This document shows, piece after piece, positions 6,388 to 16,200 of a DNA stretch of 64,000 nt. Each line of letters starts with the position of its first letter. Position 1 is the first letter of the stretch. The notes beneath the pieces are model-generated. The model was not told the DNA's origin. It was given only the letters and a program-made list of their open reading frames with translations, and searched no databases. Source of the stretch: Azophilus sp965214305 (GTDB taxonomy: Bacteria > Pseudomonadota > Gammaproteobacteria > Pseudomonadales > Azotimanducaceae). The translations under genes were made by a program, and so were the position numbers. Where the stretch lies: NCBI GenBank assembly GCA_965214305.1, contig OZ243949.1, positions 310,001-374,000 of the forward strand. The letters are read 5' to 3'.

Positions 6388-9147
6388 GTGTCGCGTTCTC
6401 TTGTCATTGTCGAGTCGCCCGCCAAGGCGCGCACCATCAACCGCTATCTCGGCAAAAATTATGTGGTTAAGTCGAGTGTCGGCCATGTGCGCGATTTGCC
6501 GGTTGGCGGGCGGGCGACGGAACCGTCCAAACGCACCAAGGCCGCGCTCGCGGATGCCAAGCTCTCGGCGGAAGAACGGGCGGCCATCCGCAAACAACGC
6601 AGTCGCGAGCAGTTGGTGCGACGCATGGGCGTGAACCCCGATGCCCAGTGGGCGGCCACCTACGAGGTGCTACCGGGCAAGGAAAAAGTGATCGGAGAAC
6701 TTGCACGGCTTGCCAAGAGCGCCGATGCGGTCTATCTCGCCACCGACCTTGATCGCGAAGGCGAGGCCATCGCCTGGCACCTGCGGGAAACCATCGGCGG
6801 CGACCCGAATCGCTACCGGCGCGTGGTATTCAATGAAATCACGCGCACAGCCATTCGCAGGGCTTTCGAAGATCCCGGCCAACTCGATATGAACCGGGTA
6901 AACGCCCAGCAAGCACGACGCTTCTTGGATCGGGTGGTGGGCTTTGAGCTATCGCCGCTGCTTTGGGCGAAGGTGGCGCGGGGCCTATCGGCGGGGCGGG
7001 TGCAATCGGTGGCGGTGCGTCTGATTGTCGAGCGGGAACGGGAAATTCGCGCCTTTACGCCAGAGGAATATTGGGAAGTCTTCGCCGACTTGGCGCGCCT
7101 CGACGAGGACGCCACCATGCGCTTTCAGGTTGTCAAAGAAAACGGTAAGCACTTCCGTCCAAGCAACGAGGCGGATACCAATGCCGCCTTGGACCGATTA
7201 GGCGCCATAGGCGGGTTGGGCCCTGCCACGGATCTGGACGAGACATCAGCGCAGGGCTTCGCCGTCAAGTCTCGCGATGACCGCCCCACCCGCACAAGGC
7301 CTAATCCACCCTTCATTACCTCCACTCTGCAACAGGCGGCCAGTGCGCGGCTCGGCTACTCGGTTCGGCGCACCATGACGGCGGCGCAGCGTCTCTACGA
7401 GGCGGGCTACATAACCTATATGCGCACCGACTCCACCAACCTGAGCGGCGATGCGGTGGCCGCTTGCCGAACCCATATCAGCGATCAATTCGGTGACGGT
7501 TACTTACCGGAAAAGCCCAGATTCTACGCCAGCCGCGAGCGCGCCCAGGAGGCGCATGAGGCGATTCGGCCTTCCAATGTCGGTACTTTGCCGAACCACC
7601 TAAGCGGTATCGATGCCCAGGGTGTGCGCCTCTATGACCTGATCTGGCGCCAGTTCGTAGCCTGCCAGATGCCGGATGCGCAATACCTGAGCACCACCGT
7701 GCTGGCGGAGGCAGGCCCCTTCGAGTTGAGAATCCGTGGCCGCGTGCAACAATTTGATGGTTTTACCAAGGTGCTTCCCCCCGCCAACCACAGGGCGGAG
7801 GACAAGCCCTTGCCGGATCTTCTGCCGAGCGAACGGCTGCAACTCGGAAAGGTTGAAGGCTTCCAACATTTCACCAAGCCGGCCGCCCGCTACGGCGAAG
7901 CAAGCTTGGTGCGGGAGTTGGAAAAGCGCGGTATCGGCCGCCCCTCCACCTACGCCGCCATCATTTCCACCATTCAGGAACGCGGTTATGTGAGCCTTGT
8001 AAACCGTCGCTTCCAAGCCGAGAAGATCGGTGAGTTGGTTACCGACCGCCTCGTTGAAAAATTCGAGAATTTATTGGACTACGGTTTTACGGCGGACATG
8101 GAGCGGGATCTTGACCGCATCGCCGAAGGACGGGTGGCATGGCGGGAAGTGCTCGATCAGTTCTACGGCGATTTCAGCAACAAGCTCAACAGGGCCCGGG
8201 CGGAACCTGGCGGAATGCGCGCCAACGAGCCCACGAGCACCAATATCGAATGTCCAAAGTGTGCGCGGCCCATGCAAATTCGTACGGCGAGCACGGGGGT
8301 GTTTCTGGGATGTTCCGGTTACTCCCTGCCGCCGAAGCAACGCTGTAGCGCAACCCTGAACCTGGTCTCCGGCGAGGAGAGCGTGGATATCGACAAGGAC
8401 GAAGAGGGCGAATCCAAACGGTTGCGCAGCAAACGGAAATGCCCGGAGTGCGCCACGCCGATGACCAGCTACCTGATCGACGAAGGCCGCAAGCTGCATG
8501 TCTGCGGCAACAACCCCGACTGCCCCGGCTTTGCACTGGAGAAGGGCCAATTTCGCATCAAGGGCTACGATGGCCCGGTGCTCGACTGCGACAAATGCGG
8601 CGCTGAAATGCAATTGAAATCCGGGCGTTTCGGAAAGTATTTCGGCTGTACGCGCTGCGCGAATACACGCAAATTGCTGCGCAGCGGTCAGCCGGCACCG
8701 CCGAAAGCCGATCCCATTTCAATGCCGGAACTGCGCTGCGAAAAGGTCGATGACCACTACCTGCTGCGCGATGGTGCCGCGGGTTTGTTCTTGGCCGCCA
8801 GCCGCTTCCCTAAAAATCGCGAAACCCGCGCGCCCCTGGTACGCGAGTTGCTTCCCCATGCAAACGAATTGGATCCCAAGTTCCGTCACCTGTTGCAGGC
8901 GCCGGTGGCGGACCCGGCCGGCCGGCCGGCGGTTATCCGCTTCGCGCGCAAGACAGGGGAACATTATGTGCAATCCGAAACCGACGGCAAACCCACCGGC
9001 TGGAGCGTTTTCTTCCAGGAAGGTGTTTGGCGCGTTGTCGAGCGGGCGGCGTCCAAAACCCGCAAAACCGTGCGCAAAACCAAGCCGCCCGCATCCAAGG
9101 CGAAAACCCGCAAAGTCACCGCCAAACGGGGCAAGACGAAACGCTAG
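6388..9147 (+). CDS. topA: DNA topoisomerase I
   Basis: A type IA topoisomerase that relaxes negative supercoils. The Toprim domain is at the N-terminus (VIVESPAKARTINRYLGKN), with the DLDREGEAIAWHL metal-site motif. The active-site Tyr is in GYITYMRTDSTNLS, about residue 344 from the chosen start. Three C-terminal zinc ribbons follow (CPKCARPM, CPECATPM, CDKCGAEM), and the protein ends in a Lys/Arg-rich tail (TRKVTAKRGKTKR). GTG at 6388 is taken as the start because AGGAG ends five bases before it; the upstream ATG at 6367 would add only seven unsupported residues. The TAG stop is followed by GCGCCTCTGCC, resembling a family A repeat end. Confidence 0.97.
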   Translation: MSRSLVIVESPAKARTINRYLGKNYVVKSSVGHVRDLPVGGRATEPSKRTKAALADAKLSAEERAAIRKQRSREQLVRRMGVNPDAQWAATYEVLPGKEKVIGELARLAKSADAVYLATDLDREGEAIAWHLRETIGGDPNRYRRVVFNEITRTAIRRAFEDPGQLDMNRVNAQQARRFLDRVVGFELSPLLWAKVARGLSAGRVQSVAVRLIVEREREIRAFTPEEYWEVFADLARLDEDATMRFQVVKENGKHFRPSNEADTNAALDRLGAIGGLGPATDLDETSAQGFAVKSRDDRPTRTRPNPPFITSTLQQAASARLGYSVRRTMTAAQRLYEAGYITYMRTDSTNLSGDAVAACRTHISDQFGDGYLPEKPRFYASRERAQEAHEAIRPSNVGTLPNHLSGIDAQGVRLYDLIWRQFVACQMPDAQYLSTTVLAEAGPFELRIRGRVQQFDGFTKVLPPANHRAEDKPLPDLLPSERLQLGKVEGFQHFTKPAARYGEASLVRELEKRGIGRPSTYAAIISTIQERGYVSLVNRRFQAEKIGELVTDRLVEKFENLLDYGFTADMERDLDRIAEGRVAWREVLDQFYGDFSNKLNRARAEPGGMRANEPTSTNIECPKCARPMQIRTASTGVFLGCSGYSLPPKQRCSATLNLVSGEESVDIDKDEEGESKRLRSKRKCPECATPMTSYLIDEGRKLHVCGNNPDCPGFALEKGQFRIKGYDGPVLDCDKCGAEMQLKSGRFGKYFGCTRCANTRKLLRSGQPAPPKADPISMPELRCEKVDDHYLLRDGAAGLFLAASRFPKNRETRAPLVRELLPHANELDPKFRHLLQAPVADPAGRPAVIRFARKTGEHYVQSETDGKPTGWSVFFQEGVWRVVERAASKTRKTVRKTKPPASKAKTRKVTAKRGKTKR

Positions 9148-9277
9148 GCGCCTCTGCCTCGGCGTCATCCGGCCCCCGCCTATAACGTCCTCGCAGTCGC
9201 CGCGAATAACCCTATGACGCGCCACCCCGCTCACGCGCCGAGCTCCCGGCAGGTGACGGTGTGGCGGCTCGGAGCTT

Positions 9278-9880
9278 TCACAGGCTTTGCCGCACCACGC
9301 CGACGCTCAGCCCTTCGATCGCGAAATCCTGCTTGCGCAAATCCACTTCGATTGGGGCGTAGGCGTCGTTTTCCGGTAGTAGCGAGACCTTGCCGCCGCC
9401 GCGGTGCCGTTGCAAACGTTTGACGGTCACCTCGTCTTCAACGCGGGCTACCACCACCTGCCCGTTGCGCGCCTCGGAGGTTTTGTGTACGGCGAGCAGG
9501 TCGCCATTGAGTATGCCGATACCGACCATGCTCTCGCCGCGCACCCGCAGCAGAAAATTGGCGTGCGGGCGGAAGAAATCGGCGGGCAGGTCAACCCGGT
9601 CTTCAATATGTTCTTCGGCGAGTATGGGATTGCCGGCGGCGACCCGCCCAACGATGGGCAAGCCCGGCTCCTCGGGTAGCCGGATGCCCCGAGACGTGCC
9701 GGGAATCATCTCGATGGCACCTTTACGGGCAAGCGCCCGCAAGTGTTCCTCGGCGGCGTTGGGAGAACGGAAACCAAGCCGATTGGCGATATCGACCCGC
9801 GTCGGCGGGTAGCCGGTTGCTTGAATATGTTGACGGATGATGTCGAGAACCTGGGTTTGTCTTGCGGTTAGGCCGTGCAT
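9278..9880 (-). CDS. lexA: LexA SOS repressor
   Basis: A 200-residue repressor with an N-terminal winged helix (LTARQTQVLDIIRQHIQATG, then PPTRVDIANRLGF) and a C-terminal S24 self-cleavage domain. The scissile bond is Ala82-Gly83 in GRVAAGNPI, and the catalytic pair is Ser117 in RGESMVG and Lys154 in EVTVKRL. RecA-stimulated cleavage relieves repression of SOS genes. Two LexA boxes lie 34 to 69 bases before the ATG, so it represses itself. It is convergent with topA and divergent from mscS. Confidence 0.97.
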   Translation of the reverse strand: MHGLTARQTQVLDIIRQHIQATGYPPTRVDIANRLGFRSPNAAEEHLRALARKGAIEMIPGTSRGIRLPEEPGLPIVGRVAAGNPILAEEHIEDRVDLPADFFRPHANFLLRVRGESMVGIGILNGDLLAVHKTSEARNGQVVVARVEDEVTVKRLQRHRGGGKVSLLPENDAYAPIEVDLRKQDFAIEGLSVGVVRQSL

Positions 9881-9913
9881 GGCATTGCTCCATCTATCGG
9901 TATCGGTTTGAAC

Positions 9914-9949
9914 CTGTTTGAATATACAGATGACTGGAATCGTATACAG
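9914..9949 (-). promoter_or_regulatory. Tandem LexA boxes upstream of lexA
   Basis: CTGT-N8-ACAG at 9914-9929 is a perfect SOS box. A second site, CTGG-N8-ACAG at 9934-9949, has one mismatch. The pair lies between lexA and mscS, as expected for lexA autoregulation in gamma- and betaproteobacteria. The boxes could also influence the divergent mscS gene. Confidence 0.9.
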
Positions 9950-10054
9950 TATCCGACCCTATTACTAGCCCGCCTGTCGTTGTTACAATTCCGCGCTGCC
10001 GATCCGGGACCATTGCTGAACAGCCCCGGTCAATATCAATCGTTGGAAACCATC

Positions 10055-11224
10055 ATGCCGCAAGATTTGGCACGCCTGATCGGTGAACATACTTGGATTG
10101 CCCAGGTGTTTTTGGTGGTCTTTGCCACCGCCGTCGTTCGCTATGCCGTCAAGGTGGCCATGGACCGTTTCGAGCGACAAACTCAAAAGACCCGGAACCT
10201 GTACGACGACGCCTTGGTTGCGGCCTTGCGCAAACCGGCGGGCGTTGGTGTTTGGGTGATCGGCGTGAGCTGGGCGGCGGCGGTCGTCGGCGGCGGTGCC
10301 CAGGCGGAGATTTTCCAATATGTGGATCGCGGCCGGGATGTGGCGGTCATTTGGCTGCTGGTGTGGTTCACGTTGCGCTTCATCGGCTTTGTCGGCGAAC
10401 ACCTGGGCGATGCCGGCTATCAACGCGAACGCCGCATTGATTCCACCACCGCCCATGCGATCAGCAAGCTGTTGCGCGCCTCGGTAATCATTATCGGGGT
10501 GCTGTTCGCCATGCAGGCACTCGGCTTCAGCATTGCCGGTGTACTCGCTTTTGGCGGTATTGGCGGTATCGCTATCGGCTTTGCCGCCCGCGATGTTCTG
10601 GCCAACTTTTTTGGTGCGCTGATGCTGTTTTTGGACCGGCCGTTTTCGGTGGGCGATTGGATTCGTTCGCCGGATCAAGAAATCGAAGGCACCGTGGAGG
10701 ATATCGGCTGGCGCCTGACGCGCATTCGCACCTTCGACCAGCGGCCCTTGTATGTGCCCAATTCGACCTTTACCAATATCACGGTGGAGAACCCGTCGCG
10801 CATGTTGAACCGGCGCATTTACGAGACGATTGGCGTTCGCTACAACGATGTTGCCGTGCTGCCCGCCATTGTGGAGGATGTGGAAGGCATGCTTCGCGAA
10901 CATCCGGCGATCGACACTGCCCGCACACTCATGGTCAATTTCGTGACCTTTGGGCCATCGTCGCTGGAATTTTTTGTCTACACCTTCACCAAGACGACCG
11001 TGTGGACCGAGTTTCATGCCATAAAGCAGGACGTCTTGTTCAAAATTGCGGAAATTATCGCCCGCCGCGGTGCCGAAATTGCCTTCCCGACACGCACACT
11101 GCATATGACCGCCGCTGACCCGGAGCACTCGCTGGCGACCAAAGTTGCCGAGCTAGGAGCCTCTGCCTGCGGAAGTCGCGAAAGCGAAAATTCGCTATCG
11201 CCGTCCCGTCGGCCGGCCGATTGA
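10055..11224 (+). CDS. Small-conductance mechanosensitive channel, MscS family
   Basis: The protein has about four N-terminal membrane segments, then the conserved pore and beta domain: SIAGVLAFGGIGGIAIGFAA, DVLANFFGALMLFLDRPFSVG and a PNSTFTNITVENPSR stretch. It opens in the inner membrane under turgor stress. ATG at 10055 is preferred over the far-upstream ATG at 9875, which would read through the LexA boxes. The last 23 residues (from about GASACGSRES) are translated from a family A element that begins at 11153, so the natural C-terminus has been replaced. Confidence 0.88.
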   Translation: MPQDLARLIGEHTWIAQVFLVVFATAVVRYAVKVAMDRFERQTQKTRNLYDDALVAALRKPAGVGVWVIGVSWAAAVVGGGAQAEIFQYVDRGRDVAVIWLLVWFTLRFIGFVGEHLGDAGYQRERRIDSTTAHAISKLLRASVIIIGVLFAMQALGFSIAGVLAFGGIGGIAIGFAARDVLANFFGALMLFLDRPFSVGDWIRSPDQEIEGTVEDIGWRLTRIRTFDQRPLYVPNSTFTNITVENPSRMLNRRIYETIGVRYNDVAVLPAIVEDVEGMLREHPAIDTARTLMVNFVTFGPSSLEFFVYTFTKTTVWTEFHAIKQDVLFKIAEIIARRGAEIAFPTRTLHMTAADPEHSLATKVAELGASACGSRESENSLSPSRRPAD

Positions 11225-11319
11225 GGCGAATATCATGCCATATGCAACGAAATCGACCGGCCGACGGAGCGGACGAGAGTGGATTTGCAGCCGCGAATTC
11301 CGCAGGCAGAGGCTCCTAG
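11153..11319 (+). mobile_element. Family A MITE, copy 1 (159 bp with CTAG duplication)
   Basis: CTAG at 11153-11156 and at 11316-11319 flank a 159-bp element. Its ends are inverted repeats (GAGCCTCTGCCTGCGGAA at the left, its complement at the right), and it has an inner palindrome around GGCCGGCCGATT and AATCGACCGGCC. It carries no gene. It lies between mscS and mtiP, supplying the end of the first and abutting the start of the second. Confidence 0.85.
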
Positions 11320-11332
11320 GCGGGCTGGACCC

Positions 11333-12070
11333 TTGATCGCCACGGCAATCATTACCGGTTCCGGCGGGTTGCCGCTGGCGGAGCGGTTGTCAATTCAACC
11401 GGTCGAATTGGCAACCCCCTACGGCACCATACCGGGCCCGATTCGGGCCGGCTCGATCGGTGGCGGCGAGCTCATCGCGCTGCCTCGTCACGGAGAACCG
11501 CGCTCGCTTGCCCCGCACGCCGTTAACTACCGCGCCAATCTTTGGTTGCTCAAACAACTGGATGCTCGGCGAGTGATCGCCATTTACACAGTGGGTGCCA
11601 TCGCCGCATCGCTGCAACCGGGTGATCTGATTCTGCCTCGGCAGATCGTTGACTATACTTGGGGCCGCGCCCACAGCTTTGATGAGTCGGGAGGCACGCA
11701 TGTTGACATTACCGAGCCCTTTGACGCCGGATTGATGCAAGCCGCCACCGTCGCCGCCGAAACCATTGGCTTGCCCATCGTCGTCGGTGGTGTGTACGGA
11801 TGCACCCAGGGCCCGCGGCTTGAGACGGCGGCTGAAATCGACCGGCTTGAGCGCGATGCCTGTACGGTCGTTGGCATGACGGCGATGCCCGAGGCGGGCC
11901 TTGCCCGGGAACTGGGCTTGCCGTTGTTGGGGGTTTGTATCGCCGTCAACCCGGCGGCGGGCCGCGGCCCGGATCCAACCCGTATCGACCAAGAGGCGCT
12001 GGCCCGCGACCGGGCAGCCGGGCTCGACCGCGCCAATCGCCTAATCGCTGCGCTGTGCGGGCTCGAATAG
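11333..12070 (+). CDS. mtiP: S-methyl-5'-thioinosine phosphorylase
   Basis: A 245-residue member of the PNP/MTAP phosphorylase family. It has the N-terminal phosphate-site strand (AIITGSGG), the RHG segment (ALPRHGEPRSLAPHAVNYRA), GGVYGCTQGPRLETAAEI and the VVGMTAMPEAGLAREL substrate loop. In gammaproteobacteria such as Pseudomonas this branch acts on methylthioinosine in polyamine and methionine salvage; assignment between MTI and MTA phosphorylase is by resemblance. TTG at 11333 is taken as the start because the residues upstream are encoded by the family A element. It overlaps the convergent csiV gene by 30 bp. Confidence 0.82.
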   Translation: MIATAIITGSGGLPLAERLSIQPVELATPYGTIPGPIRAGSIGGGELIALPRHGEPRSLAPHAVNYRANLWLLKQLDARRVIAIYTVGAIAASLQPGDLILPRQIVDYTWGRAHSFDESGGTHVDITEPFDAGLMQAATVAAETIGLPIVVGGVYGCTQGPRLETAAEIDRLERDACTVVGMTAMPEAGLARELGLPLLGVCIAVNPAAGRGPDPTRIDQEALARDRAAGLDRANRLIAALCGLE

Positions 12071-13255
12071 GCCAGAGGCTCCCAGAGCGTCCACCAACCA
12101 GTCCGGCGCTGACACCGGATCGGCCCGAACCAGGATGCCGAGTTTCGGGTGGTCGAGGTAGTGCAGCTTTTCCCTGCGCATCGTGCGACGTTCATCAAGC
12201 AGCATATAGCGCCAGGGCTGACTGGTCCCGACGAGGACATCGGCCTTTGCGGCAGGAAGTGGATGCGATGTTCGGGCTAGCCAGAGCTTGGCTTGAAATT
12301 GCAGTAGGCCGCTGCGGGTCATAGCGAAGAAACCCTCCAACTCGTAGCCGTTGGCGATCCGTGGCCCCCCCTGAATGAGTACCGGACGCGGCCTGTTGTG
12401 GTTGGGAACGGGTGCCGTCCAGCGGCCGTGCCACAGCAGTTCCAAGCCATCGCTTTTGCGGATACGGTCCGCCTCGGAGTTCAGTCCGGCATCGGCCCGG
12501 CTCGCCTGATAGCTGCCTTGCCTGAGTTGGTCTTCAAAGCGCCGCGCGGCCCGCAGCCAATCAAGCAGCGGATGCGGCGCCAGTCTTGGCCTGATCGCCG
12601 GTGGCGCTCGTCCTGGTGTTCGTCCACAAACAGCCATTCCTGTACTGGGGGGCAGGGGTATATCAAGCGCTATTGGGGGGCATTCGTCGGTACTAACCGC
12701 GATTGTGGATGCGGCCCCCGCCGTTGCCGGTGCGCAGGGGCCTGTTGTCCATAGGTTGGGGGCGGTGAACGTTTGCCGTGCCCCGGATTCGTCCTGGCCG
12801 TTGGCCTCGGTCTCTGCGAACCGAGCTTCAGGCCCGGTGTCGGGTACGGGCGGTTGATACCAGGCCGGGCTGGTGGTGCGCTGTTCGGCCACACCGGTAT
12901 TCATTGCGTCACAATGCAACCTCAGCACCGGAAACTCCAGGGTTGCCCGCGTTGCCGCGTCCAGATCCCGGGCGTTTCGATCTGTCCCAAAAGCCAATGA
13001 TTGGACGTTGGCGGGCATCCGGCGTTCTTCCGTTCGGATGAGCCGCTCCGGGCTGTTGGCTGCGTTGACCGCCGTGCGCTGGAAAACAATAACCTCTATC
13101 GCGTACCAGTCCGCTGTCAGGTTTTCCAAGGCTTCGACATCGGCCCGCGCCGGCTGGTTTGCCAATCCCAAGACAAGGACAACAGCCAAGGTCCGGCACC
13201 CTTGTGCTCCGCCAAGTTTTCGGTGACCGTTCGTAGGCACGGGATGAGCGCTCAA
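12041..13255 (-). CDS. csiV: CsiV family envelope protein
   Basis: A 404-residue secreted protein with a signal sequence (TLAVVLVLGLANQPARA, then DVE). It has the family's opening strand WYAIEVIVFQR and a C-terminal half rich in strands, including LLQFQAKLWLAR. CsiV proteins are periplasmic peptidoglycan-binding factors studied in Vibrio. The gene typically sits beside mfd in gammaproteobacteria, which is the main support for the symbol. The TTG start overlaps the mfd stop (TTGA at 13255-13252). The middle is rich in Pro and Thr and poorly conserved. It overlaps mtiP at its 3' end. Confidence 0.8.
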   Translation of the reverse strand: MSAHPVPTNGHRKLGGAQGCRTLAVVLVLGLANQPARADVEALENLTADWYAIEVIVFQRTAVNAANSPERLIRTEERRMPANVQSLAFGTDRNARDLDAATRATLEFPVLRLHCDAMNTGVAEQRTTSPAWYQPPVPDTGPEARFAETEANGQDESGARQTFTAPNLWTTGPCAPATAGAASTIAVSTDECPPIALDIPLPPSTGMAVCGRTPGRAPPAIRPRLAPHPLLDWLRAARRFEDQLRQGSYQASRADAGLNSEADRIRKSDGLELLWHGRWTAPVPNHNRPRPVLIQGGPRIANGYELEGFFAMTRSGLLQFQAKLWLARTSHPLPAAKADVLVGTSQPWRYMLLDERRTMRREKLHYLDHPKLGILVRADPVSAPDWLVDALGASGLFEPAQRSD

Positions 13256-16200
13256 CCGCTCGCGGCAAGCTTGTCGGCGAACGCTTGGCGGGTCGCGAGC
13301 CGGTCGATGAGCGCTTCGGCGAAGGCAAAGCGGTCTTCGAGCGTCGGCAACGGTTTGCGGATGCGCAACTGCGAATTGCCGCTAAGCTCATAGATTGTGG
13401 GTTCGCCCCGCACCAGCGCAACCACTTGGGCGGGTTCGATGCTGGTGGTGTCGCCTACTTCGACCTTGCCGCCCCGTTCGCCCAGGTCGAGTTTCTCGAT
13501 GCCGAGCGGAAGCATCCGTAATTTCAGTGCCGCGATGCGGAACAATTGTTTGAGCGGCGCGGGCAATAAGCCAAACCGGTCGATCATTTCCACTTGCAGG
13601 GTTTCCAGTGCGGGCATCGTGGCGGCGTTGGCGATGCGCTTGTACATCAGCAGCCGGCTATGTACATCCGGCAAATAATCTTCCGGTATCAGCGTGGCGC
13701 AGTGCAGGTTCACCTCCTGATCGAGCGGTTTGAGTGGCGCATCGAGATCGGGCACCTGGCCGGTTTGTATGGCCTTAACAGCCCGCTGTAACAGATCCAT
13801 ATAAAGCGAAAAGCCGATGGACTCGATCTGGCCCGACTGCTCCTCGCCAAGCAATTCGCCGGCACCGCGTATTTCCAAGTCGCGGGTGGCCAGCGCAAAA
13901 CCGACGCCGAGGTCGCCGGCGGCCTGTACCGCCGCCAGGCGCTTTGCGGAATCCGCGGTCATGGCCCGCGGATGCGGGGTCAGCAGATAGGCGTAGGCCT
14001 GTCGGTGCGAACGACCGACCCGGCCGCGCAACTGATGCAGTTGCGCCAACCCGAATTTGTCGGCTCGGTCGATGATGATGGTGTTGGCGTTGGGGATGTC
14101 GATGCCATTCTCGATGATGGTGGTGCAGACCAGAACGTTGAGTTGCCGATGGTGGAAATCCTTCATCACCTGCTCCAGCGCCCGCTTGGCCATTTGCCCG
14201 TGGCCGATGCCGATCCGGGCGCTTGGCGCCAGATCGGCAACCTCGGCGGCGGCCCGCTCAATGGTGCGTACTTCGTTGTGTATATAAAAAACCTGGCCAC
14301 CGCGCATCAATTCGCGATTGATCGCCTCGCGCACGATGTCATTGCGCCGTTCCTGGATGAACGTCTTGATGGATAGCCGGCGCGCCGGTGGCGTGGCGAT
14401 GATGGAGAGGTCGCGGATACCGCTCATCGCCATGTTCAGGGTGCGGGGTATGGGCGTCGCGGTCAGGGTGATGACATCCACCTCAGCGCGCAGGGCTTTC
14501 AAGCGCTCTTTTTGACGCACGCCGAAACGGTGTTCCTCGTCGATGATGACCAAGCCCAGATCATCAAACCGGAATGCCGGGTTGAGCAGCTTGTGGGTGC
14601 CGATCAGGATATCGATTTGACCGGACTCCATGCGTGCCTGGATCAAGCCGAGCTCGCGGTTGGTACGCAGCCGCGAGACGGTTTCGATTTGCACGGGCCA
14701 GTCGACGAACCGATCGCCAAAAGTATCGAAGTGTTGTTGGGCCAACAGGGTGGTGGGCACCAGCATCACCACCTGCCGGTCGGCCAGTACGGTGGCGAAG
14801 GCGGCGCGCATGGCCACTTCCGTTTTGCCGAACCCCACATCACCGCACACCAATCGATCGGTAGCCTTGGCGGAAGCCAGATCCTCGATGACCGCATCAA
14901 TGGCTTTTGCTTGATCCGCGGTTAGCTCGAAAGCGAATTGGCTGGCAAAACGCTGGTAATCGCCGGTGTCGAATCTTAGCGGCCGCGCTGCCCGGGCCGC
15001 TCGTCGCGCCTGGATATTGAGCAACTCGGCAGCGACATCGACCGCTTTGGCGGCGGCGCGGCGCTTGGCTTTTTCCCATTGATCCGAGCCGAGCCGGTGC
15101 AGCGGGGCGCTGTCGTCGCCCGCGCCGGTATAGCGCGTGATGAGATGCAGGGACGTGACCGGTACGTACAGCCTGTCATCGTCGGCGTAGCCGAGCATCA
15201 AATATTCGCTCGGGTAGCCGTCGACACTCAGGGTTTGCAAACCCAGATAGCGGCCGATGCCGTGTTCCAGGTGAACCACCGGAGCGCCGGTGGACAGTTC
15301 GGAAAGGTCGCGCACGATCTGCTCGGGGTCGATCACCCGGGAACTGCTTGCCCGTTCGGCGGCGGGGCGCTGACCGAAGAGCTCGGTCTCGGTTACGACA
15401 ATCAGGCCATCGACCCAAAGACCCCGATGCAGGGAGGCCCTGGTGATGCCACAAGGGGCGCGGTCGGCAACAAAGGCCGCGAGCGTGGCGAAGCCTTGGG
15501 CGTCAATGCCTGCGCGCGCCAGAAAATCGGACAGCACTTCCCGGCGCCCGGCGCTCTCCGCGGTGAATAGGAAGCGCTCCGAGGGGTTGGCGACGACGAA
15601 ATCATTCAACAACTGGGCCGGTGCCTTGAGCCGTGCGTTGGCCTGCAAGTCGGGCAAGGGGCGAGAGCGCTGGCGCGCCTTGGGGCGCTTGCGGTTGCCG
15701 AGCGCCAGGCGCGGATGCTTGGCGAGCTGCTCGCGCAGCTCCCGGGGGGATAGAAATAACCGGTCGGGCGGCAGGATGGGGCGCTCGATATCGTGGGCGA
15801 GACTGTCGTAACGGTTTTTGACATCCTGCTGAAAGTGCTCGGCGGCGGCATTCAAATCGGTGCGCTGTAAGATCAGCGTATCGGCGCGGACATAGTCGAA
15901 AAGGCTGGCCAGCCGTTCAAAAAACAACGGCAGGTAGTACTCGATACCGCCGGGCGGCAAACCCTCGGATACATCGCGGTAGACGGCGCAGGCGCGCACA
16001 TCCACGTTGAAGGTTTCGTGCCAGCGGTTGCGGAAACGGGTGATGCCGGCTTGGTCCAGTGGAAATTCCTTGGCGGGCAGCAGTTGGATCTGGCCTACCC
16101 GTTCGATGGTGCGTTGCGTTTCGGCATCAAAAAAGCGCAGCGACTCGATCTCATCATCCATCATGTCAATGCGAATCGGATTGGGCGCACCCGTTGGGAA

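Noticed and set aside
9875..10054. A 60-residue N-terminal extension of MscS
   Set aside because: It would translate the LexA boxes and has no membrane or family character; ATG at 10055 begins the normal N-terminus.
11279..11332. An 18-residue N-terminal extension of the thioinosine phosphorylase
   Set aside because: Those codons lie in the family A element, and the family starts at the strand encoded from 11333.
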